Shown piece by piece: positions 1 through 4,806 of a DNA stretch of 5,853 nucleotides. This DNA comes from Bdellovibrionaceae bacterium UBA2466 (lineage in GTDB: Bacteria > Bdellovibrionota > FAC87 > UBA2466), in contig DDPO01000141.1 in assembly GCA_002342225.1 (NCBI GenBank), positions 1 to 5,853 of the forward strand, read 5' to 3'. The stretch's first letter is position 1. The number at the start of each line of letters is the position of its first letter. The translations under genes and the position numbers were made by a program. The notes beneath the pieces were generated by a model. That model was not told the origin of the DNA. It worked only from the letters and a program-made list of their open reading frames with translations, and did not search any database.

Positions 1-2
1 GT

Positions 3-707
3 TTTCTCAAAGAAAAATCGATTAAAGTTCATTGGATCTTAGAAACTCATGCACATGCCGATCACATTTCAGGTGCTCAGCTCTTAAAAAAATATTTTCC
101 ACAAGCTAAAACCGGAATCGCTGAGGGGATCACCGAAGTACAAAAAGTATTTCAGCCTATTTTTAATCTTAAATCTCTTAAAACAGATGGAAGTCAGTTT
201 GATAAGCTCTTTAAGGAAAATGAAATAGGCCATGCAGGTTCAATTTCATTTAAAGTTCTTTTTACCCCAGGGCACACCCCGGCCTGCGCGAGTTATGTCA
301 TTGAAGATGCGGTTTTTACTGGTGATGCTCTTTTCATGCCCGATGTGGGAACAGGGAGATGTGACTTCCCCCAAGGGAGTGCTGACACTCTCTACACTTC
401 TGTTTCTGAGAAGCTCTATACGCTGCCCGAGAAAACAAGAGTTTTTACAGGTCACGACTATCCGAATGGCGGGAGAGAAGTGAAATACGAGTCGACTATT
501 GCTGAAGAGAAAGCGACCAATATTCACATTAAAGGAAAAACAACTCGAGAAGAGTATGTAAGTTTTAGAACCAATCGAGACAAGACTCTTTCAGCTCCGA
601 AACTTCTTTTGCCCAGTATTCAAGTCAATATCGATGGTGGCCGATTTCCCGAATCCCAATCGAACGGAAAAAGCTATCTCAGTATTCCGATTTCGATTAA
701 ACCGTAG
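3..707 (+). CDS. MBL-fold hydrolase, persulfide dioxygenase-like (ETHE1/Blh type), 5' partial
   Basis: The reading frame is open from the left edge to a TAG stop, giving 234 residues; the start lies outside the window. Visible metal-binding motifs are THAHADH (residues 15-21 of the fragment), GHTP (His91), GDALF (Asp108) and TGHDY (His151), the standard set of the metallo-beta-lactamase fold. The stretch DVGTGRCDFPQG followed by GHDYPNGGRE and a tail resembling LLLPSIQVNI is typical of bacterial ETHE1/Blh proteins. These are mononuclear non-haem iron sulfur dioxygenases that oxidise glutathione persulfide to sulfite and glutathione in the cytoplasm. Family members run to about 290 residues, so roughly 50 N-terminal residues are missing. 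The ykgJ-like gene follows after 3 bases, so the two are probably co-transcribed. The fold is certain; the persulfide substrate is inferred from family resemblance. A glyoxalase II-like enzyme is the alternative but fits the motifs less well. Confidence 0.93.
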   Translation, partial: FLKEKSIKVHWILETHAHADHISGAQLLKKYFPQAKTGIAEGITEVQKVFQPIFNLKSLKTDGSQFDKLFKENEIGHAGSISFKVLFTPGHTPACASYVIEDAVFTGDALFMPDVGTGRCDFPQGSADTLYTSVSEKLYTLPEKTRVFTGHDYPNGGREVKYESTIAEEKATNIHIKGKTTREEYVSFRTNRDKTLSAPKLLLPSIQVNIDGGRFPESQSNGKSYLSIPISIKP

Positions 708-710
708 GGT

Positions 711-974
711 ATGGAATGTCGTATTGGTTGCGGAGCCTGTTGTATTGCTCCTTCAATTTCTAGCCCTTTGCCAGGAATGCCCCATGGTAAGCCCGCACGT
801 GTAAGGTGTGTGAATTTGAATATCGGTAACCAGTGCAAAATTTGGGGACAACCCAATTTTCCGGAAGTCTGTCGAAAGTTTGTTCCCTCACTCTGGGTTT
901 GCGGAACCTCACAAGCCGAGGCTTTAAGCTTTCTCAGCGAGCTTGAAGCTCTCACAACACCCAGTATTTCTTAA
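711..974 (+). CDS. ykgJ: YkgJ-family cysteine cluster protein
   Basis: This 87-residue protein opens with a tight cysteine cluster, MECRIGCGACC (Cys3, 7, 10, 11), then the family-typical APSISSPLPGMPHGKPA stretch and four more cysteines at 33, 42, 54 and 64. That is eight cysteines in a very short protein with no signal peptide, the pattern of the YkgJ family described as a putative zinc- or iron-chelating domain; I recall the E. coli YkgJ sequence as very similar. The molecular function of the family is not established. The ATG lies 3 bases after the upstream TAG, and the cluster starts at residue 3, which supports this start. The GGG at 707-709 is too close to the ATG to be a normal ribosome binding site, so translation is probably coupled to the upstream hydrolase gene. 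An operon of a likely iron-dependent dioxygenase with a metal-chelating protein is suggestive, but a functional link is only inference. Confidence 0.92.
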   Translation: MECRIGCGACCIAPSISSPLPGMPHGKPARVRCVNLNIGNQCKIWGQPNFPEVCRKFVPSLWVCGTSQAEALSFLSELEALTTPSIS

Positions 975-1009
975 AGAATGCTTAATTTCAAGACACCTTC
1001 AAATGCCCC

Positions 1010-1038
1010 TTCCCATTTTAGGAAAGTTACCCTATATT
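1010..1038 (+). promoter_or_regulatory. Probable sigma-70-type promoter of the tRNA-Val gene
   Basis: A -35-like TTCCCA (1010-1015; 4 of 6 to consensus) is followed after a 17-base spacer by a -10-like TATATT (1033-1038; 5 of 6). The -10 ends 12 bases before the mature tRNA 5' end, leaving room for a short 5' leader that RNase P would remove. This is a match by eye only. Confidence 0.45.
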
Positions 1039-1050
1039 GCCTTCTTCTTT

Positions 1051-1127
<77 letters not shown>

Positions 1128-1230
1128 TTTGTCAAACTATTCGAACCAAAAACCCCTTTCCCCACAAAATAATGAAGCCTAAAGCCTGTCGGAAGAAGTT
1201 CGATTTTAGCGAATAAATGTGGCACAGTGT

Positions 1231-2034
1231 TCAGTCGAAATCGCATTTACAAGTTATAAATAGATAAAATCGCCCAATTAGCCACATCAGGGGTTCAAAA
1301 AAATTCCAATAGGCCCTATTGCCAAACTTAAAAATAAGAAAAACGATGGCTGCTGCAATAATCCATTTTCGAAATCTAGTCCAAACGGGTTGGATCACTT
1401 CAGAAGTATTGCCAAAGACTTTATAGCAGCTGAAATCAAGAGCCTCAAGAGTGTTCGATTTGCTTCTCTCCTCGAGAATTTCAATTTGCTCTTTTAACTT
1501 TATTCCAAAGGATTCAAGCTCGATATGTTTGGGATTCTCTTGTAATCCCTCATATAGTTTCCTGAGAAATAATTCGGCTGCAACGATTCCGATTTGGTGT
1601 GGCTGGCGTAGTAACGTGTTTTTAACAAGATCTTTGGGGTTAGCGCGAAAATAGACTGCTCGATCAAGTTCAACTTTTACCCTGTAGAGCCCTTTGGGTT
1701 CTCTTTGGAGAAGAATATTACTTTTTTTAAATGGTAATTTGAGAGGGGAGTTGGTAGAAAAATCTGCCCCCCCTGCAATAAATGAGATAGGAACAATGAG
1801 GCCATGGTCCTGAACGCCAAAAATAAGTTGGGTTTGAAAACCACCAAAATCAACCTGCGCAGAAACGATTATTTTAGGGACTGTGCTGCGCGGAAAATCG
1901 TATCGGATGGTATTGATAGGCATCGAATCCGGCTGACCGCTTTGAGAACTTAAATTATGGGGACCAGTGATAAAGGGCGCAAAAACACTCGAGTCTATAG
2001 ATGAATTTTTCAGTCGGCGCCTAGTAGAGGCCAT
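1231..2034 (-). CDS. Hypothetical protein with hydrophobic C-terminal segments
   Basis: I do not recognise this 267-residue protein. It starts with a short basic segment (MASTRRRLKN) and a Ser/Pro-rich stretch to about residue 45, followed by a region of alternating hydrophobic residues (about 50-130) that could be beta-rich. A Leu/Glu/Lys-rich part (about 135-195) is probably helical. A clear hydrophobic segment lies at 224-238 (WIIAAAIVFLIFKFG) and a second, aromatic-rich one at about 245-261, suggesting membrane anchoring with a mostly N-terminal soluble domain; no signal peptide is seen. An in-frame stop two codons upstream makes the ATG at 2034 the first possible start, but no Shine-Dalgarno precedes it; Met38 is an alternative. 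A CATAAT -10-like hexamer (complement of 2066-2071) has no good -35. It lies 123 bases downstream of the secreted-protein gene on the same strand and could share its transcript. The frame is long and coherent, so the gene is probably real. Confidence 0.75.
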   Translation of the reverse strand: MASTRRRLKNSSIDSSVFAPFITGPHNLSSQSGQPDSMPINTIRYDFPRSTVPKIIVSAQVDFGGFQTQLIFGVQDHGLIVPISFIAGGADFSTNSPLKLPFKKSNILLQREPKGLYRVKVELDRAVYFRANPKDLVKNTLLRQPHQIGIVAAELFLRKLYEGLQENPKHIELESFGIKLKEQIEILEERSKSNTLEALDFSCYKVFGNTSEVIQPVWTRFRKWIIAAAIVFLIFKFGNRAYWNFFEPLMWLIGRFYLFITCKCDFD

Positions 2035-2157
2035 AGTTCATACAGTATCAAAACATTGTGAAGCAATTATGTCCGTTCCCTTTGAGTGTTGCGTGTTGAA
2101 TTATTGATCATGCTGTCTTTGTGCTGCTTATCCGTTAGGTCAAAGAATACGATTTTC

Positions 2158-2868
2158 TTAAAATGCTCGACCGCCAAGAATCATAATTGGATCAGCTCTG
2201 AATTGTGTGGTTCCTTTGCCTCTCGTATTGATCGAGGTAATTTTAGGCGGGGAACTGCTATCATAAGTAACCGTGCCGGTCTGATTGTTCTCAGTCCAAC
2301 CCGAACTCAGATAACTTGAATAGTTACCGCCAACACAACTTCCTGTCCCCCCATTAAGAAATTCGGCCTTAGAAGCAATTGAACCCACAACAGCCCCATA
2401 ATTTTCATTAATTTTAATTTCAATGATAGGCTGAAAAGAGGTCGTCGCGGCTGCCACTGCGTCAGCCAGATGTACTGACCCCACAAGGATCTTAGTAGAG
2501 TTTCCGCTCGGAATAGTGAAATCGGCAGAGCTTTTTGTAGAAAGCAATACATAGGAGTTTGAGGCTGGGGCAGATTGTACACAGTTACCGCTATTTTGGA
2601 TAAAAATCCCTGTAACAACACCCGGTCCTGCAGTACCCTCGGTACCAGGCAAAAGAGAGATTTTACCGGTAAGTGCCCTAGTGTCGGAATCAATCCTCGT
2701 AAGCCAAATTACAAATGAAATGATGGTTCCACCCTTATTACTCGAGTTCAAAATATATTGCGGAGTGAACTCATACCGTAGTTTCGGGATAGTGACCACT
2801 CGGTCGCCTGCAAAAGCTGGAAAATTAAAAACACTTAAGAGATATAGAGCGGCTAAAACCTGTTTCAT
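2158..2868 (-). CDS. Secreted protein of unknown function
   Basis: This 236-residue protein has a textbook Sec signal peptide: a Lys near the N-terminus, a hydrophobic core (LAALYLLSVF) and an AFA site, giving predicted cleavage after Ala20 before GDR. No lipobox cysteine is present, so a soluble periplasmic, outer-surface or extracellular location is likely. The mature part is rich in Ser, Thr, Gly and Asn with many short hydrophobic strands, suggesting an all-beta fold. It has only two cysteines (96 and 178), which could form one disulfide. I recognise no catalytic motif and no family. The start is well supported by AGGA at 2877-2880, 8 bases upstream of the ATG, and by a promoter just before it. 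The nearest upstream gene on this strand is the glycosyltransferase fusion, 92 bases away. Function cannot be assigned. Confidence 0.87.
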   Translation of the reverse strand: MKQVLAALYLLSVFNFPAFAGDRVVTIPKLRYEFTPQYILNSSNKGGTIISFVIWLTRIDSDTRALTGKISLLPGTEGTAGPGVVTGIFIQNSGNCVQSAPASNSYVLLSTKSSADFTIPSGNSTKILVGSVHLADAVAAATTSFQPIIEIKINENYGAVVGSIASKAEFLNGGTGSCVGGNYSSYLSSGWTENNQTGTVTYDSSSPPKITSINTRGKGTTQFRADPIMILGGRAF

Positions 2869-2893
2869 AACTTTTTTCCTTTGATGATGCCGT

Positions 2894-2922
2894 ATTTTAT
2901 GACAAACCTTTTAAATAGTTAA
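2894..2922 (-). promoter_or_regulatory. Probable sigma-70-type promoter of the secreted-protein gene
   Basis: On the minus strand a -35-like TTAACT (complement of 2917-2922; 4 of 6) and a -10-like TAAAAT (complement of 2894-2899; 5 of 6) are separated by exactly 17 bases. Transcription would start near 2887, leaving a leader of about 18 bases that includes the AGGA ribosome binding site at 2877-2880. This suggests the gene can be transcribed independently of the upstream glycosyltransferase fusion. Confidence 0.5.
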
Positions 2923-2960
2923 CCTAAAAACAAACATTCATTTTTTTAACATCATAGTTA

Positions 2961-4391
2961 TCATATTTTCTCCCAATTCCAGTCAGTTCCCCAAATAATG
3001 CCTCCTGGCTTTAATTGTGGAATCCAAGCCTCAAGCTCCTTTTTCGCCGACTCATGATCAGGACTCGACCCTACAAACAAAAAGTCAATGGGCCCATGGA
3101 CCGAATTCTCGACACCCTCCCCATTCAGACCGCGGAAAGTCACCACATTGTCACAGCCAAATCTCGTTATATTAGTTTTAAACTCATTAAAAATTCCATT
3201 ATCCCAGTTATCTACACAATAAAGAGTACTGCTAACCACTTGAGCTGCCCTCGAAGCAAACACTGAGGAACGGCCTTTACAGGAACCCACTTCAACGATT
3301 TTCGATCCGGGCCTCACTTTTTTAACGATTTCAGTAAACAACGTGGCACATTGGCGAGCAGACCCACCGCCCTCTATTTCCGGAAGTAAAAATCCAAAAA
3401 ACTCAATTAAACGCCGCCATTCTTGGGAATCAAAGTTTTTGGGGCAATCCTTGATGAGGCTCTCAAAAAGTTCACTACCAAAAGAATTGAAGTTGTCTTC
3501 ATCCCTTTTGTTTTGAAGAAATGGCCGAAGAATTGGCTTCACAAAGGGCTTTAAAGTTTGCTTCAATGGGTTCGTGAGATTTAAGCAACTCTTTCTAAAA
3601 GTATGAATCACTGACACCGGGAAAGTAAAGGGTTTCCACTTATCTAAATTCAGCATTTCAATGGGCCAAGTATCATCTACAGTCACTACTTCGAATTTCA
3701 TTTCACGTCCGAACAAATCTTTCTTTTCGTTTATGAGACGCTTAATTCGAGCGGGATCTTTGAACTCTTCAGTGTTATTTTCTTGATGGGCCAGACTTGA
3801 AATTTTCTGAATAATGCCATCGATATTTTGAAGATATGAAAAATGCCAACCACATGGAAAGGGTGTAATCACTGCAGCAGGAGAGCACCTCAAAGTGTTA
3901 CCGCCGATATTGGCTTCAGTTAAGACACTCCCTTTGAGCATTTTTGGCATTGCCCACGGATGACTAATCAGCTCCAGATTGATTGAGTAATAGAACATTC
4001 TTAGCCACACTCCAATGACGAGTTCTTTTTCCATTCTCTTTAAAAGATACGGCCATTGATGCCTGCTTACGATTTCATCTACATCAGAAAGGTAAATGAC
4101 ATCATTCGCCTTAAAAGAAACAGCATTTAAAGCGGCTTGCCTCTGCATGGACTCGTTGTCCCAAGCTGACTTTGGATTTTCCTGCAGCTCAGCATCGACC
4201 AAAATGATCTTGTGAGCATATTTCTTAAATCGAGGATCCTCTTTTGAAAAGAGGAGCGGCTTTTTTTGCCCAGCATGATTTCTGTTTCCCTGCACCAAAA
4301 TAAAAAAATCAACAAAGGGATCATGCTCTGCTAATCGAACAGAAAGCAGATCAAACTCATTAAAAAACATGAAAGCATCATAGACTGCCAT
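2961..4391 (-). CDS. Bifunctional fusion: family 17 glycosyltransferase + class I methyltransferase-like domain
   Basis: The 476-residue protein has two recognisable parts. Residues 1-270 look like glycosyltransferase family 17 (the family of eukaryotic beta-1,4-N-acetylglucosaminyltransferase III): the start YDAFMFFNEFDLLSVRL, AWDNESMQRQ (76-85), the metal/nucleotide-sugar motif SDVDEI (102-107) and GWHFSY (181-186). A linker (271-335) holds three tandem [KR]-P-hydrophobic-hydrophobic units at 281-292. Residues 335-476 resemble a SAM-dependent methyltransferase of the Methyltransf_24 type, with a SAM-binding loop VEVGSCKGRSS (366-376), an acidic strand end VDNWD (393-397) and LKPGGI (460-465). 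The usual FIDG-x-H segment reads FVGSSPDH (439-446), and the protein stops soon after TDWNW, earlier than usual for the family. It probably modifies a surface glycan in the cytoplasm; donor and acceptor are unknown. GAGG (complement of 4397-4400), 5 bases before the ATG, supports the start. Confidence 0.92.
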   Translation of the reverse strand: MAVYDAFMFFNEFDLLSVRLAEHDPFVDFFILVQGNRNHAGQKKPLLFSKEDPRFKKYAHKIILVDAELQENPKSAWDNESMQRQAALNAVSFKANDVIYLSDVDEIVSRHQWPYLLKRMEKELVIGVWLRMFYYSINLELISHPWAMPKMLKGSVLTEANIGGNTLRCSPAAVITPFPCGWHFSYLQNIDGIIQKISSLAHQENNTEEFKDPARIKRLINEKKDLFGREMKFEVVTVDDTWPIEMLNLDKWKPFTFPVSVIHTFRKSCLNLTNPLKQTLKPFVKPILRPFLQNKRDEDNFNSFGSELFESLIKDCPKNFDSQEWRRLIEFFGFLLPEIEGGGSARQCATLFTEIVKKVRPGSKIVEVGSCKGRSSVFASRAAQVVSSTLYCVDNWDNGIFNEFKTNITRFGCDNVVTFRGLNGEGVENSVHGPIDFLFVGSSPDHESAKKELEAWIPQLKPGGIIWGTDWNWEKI

Positions 4392-4421
4392 AGCTGCCTC
4401 TATCTCAGGGTAAGGACCTTA

Positions 4422-4450
4422 ATTTTATCGCTTCACGTCTAATTTATCTA
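4422..4450 (-). promoter_or_regulatory. Probable promoter of the glycosyltransferase-methyltransferase gene
   Basis: On the minus strand a -35-like TAGATA (complement of 4445-4450; 4 of 6) is followed after 17 bases by TAAAAT (complement of 4422-4427; 5 of 6). The predicted start of transcription, near 4415, gives a leader of about 24 bases containing the GAGG ribosome binding site. Confidence 0.4.
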
Positions 4451-4451
4451 G

Positions 4452-4467
4452 CTTGAACTCTCTTGAA
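4452..4467. repeat. Direct repeat CTTGAA with 10-base period, possible operator
   Basis: CTTGAA occurs at 4452-4457 and again at 4462-4467, exactly one helical turn apart, between the outward-facing -35 elements of the two divergent promoters. This is where a shared regulator could bind. The repeat is short, so chance is a real alternative. Confidence 0.3.
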
Positions 4468-4479
4468 ACACCGACGCAT

Positions 4480-4508
4480 TTGACTCTGAAAGCTTTACGC
4501 GATTAAAT
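4480..4508 (+). promoter_or_regulatory. Probable promoter of the small cysteine protein, implying a leaderless mRNA
   Basis: TTGACT (4480-4485; 5 of 6 to the -35 consensus) and TTAAAT (4503-4508; 4 of 6 to the -10 consensus) are separated by exactly 17 bases. Transcription would start around 4515, within about two bases of the ATG at 4517. This fits the lack of any Shine-Dalgarno sequence there and predicts a leaderless or nearly leaderless transcript. Confidence 0.5.
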
Positions 4509-4516
4509 AGTCCTCT

Positions 4517-4801
4517 ATGCAACTACTTCTAGTTTTAATCCTGTTATGGGGCCAAGTGGTCGTGGCTGATGCAGTTGAGCTCCCATGGCAGCAGGAAATT
4601 TCAAATACTTCCTCGGGTTTCACGGACCAAGAAGCAGCAGGAAAAGTCCGTTACTATTTGCAGCAAGAGCTCAAAGATTGGAAAGGTCTTTGCGAAGTGG
4701 GCGGTGGAAAGTTTCGTTCTGAGTTCAGCAAAATTCACTGCGATGAATACTATCCCGAGTGCTGGGAATGCACTGGAACTGCAACTGCGTATTGCGATTA
4801 G
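4517..4801 (+). CDS. Small secreted cysteine-rich protein
   Basis: The 94-residue product starts with a strong signal peptide (hydrophobic residues 3-17, ADA before a predicted cut after Ala19) and leaves a mature chain of about 75 residues. The mature part has five cysteines, at 59, 75, 82, 85 and 93, including a CWEC pair. The spacing C-x15-C-x6-CxxC-x7-C ends in CTGTATAYCD at the very C-terminus. Glu, Tyr and Trp are frequent, and residues 36-57 look helical. An odd number of cysteines suggests two disulfides plus one free thiol, intermolecular pairing or metal binding. I cannot name a family. No Shine-Dalgarno precedes the ATG, but the promoter position predicts a leaderless transcript and the signal peptide begins right at this Met. 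The gene is divergent from the glycosyltransferase fusion and converges on the glycine-rich protein gene with 5 bases between stops. It could be a small envelope or predation/defence effector, but this is speculation. Confidence 0.78.
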   Translation: MQLLLVLILLWGQVVVADAVELPWQQEISNTSSGFTDQEAAGKVRYYLQQELKDWKGLCEVGGGKFRSEFSKIHCDEYYPECWECTGTATAYCD

Positions 4802-4806
4802 AGGTG

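Noticed and set aside
336..707. A separate 123-residue gene starting at the ATG at 336
   Set aside because: This is the 3' part of the metallo-beta-lactamase-fold gene in the same frame; metal-binding motifs lie upstream in the continuous frame, so the ATG is an internal methionine.
2145..2165. Hairpin AAGAA...TTCTT just past the stop of the secreted-protein gene
   Set aside because: The stem is 5 A/T-rich pairs without a following T run, too weak to call a rho-independent terminator.
2086..2319. A 77-residue + strand frame
   Set aside because: It is largely antisense to the end of the secreted-protein gene, has no ribosome binding site and no recognisable features.
2941..2960. Terminator hairpin after the glycosyltransferase fusion (TAAC...GTTA next to a seven-T run)
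   Set aside because: The stem is only 4 A/T-rich pairs, and the T run is on the wrong strand for termination of the minus-strand gene.
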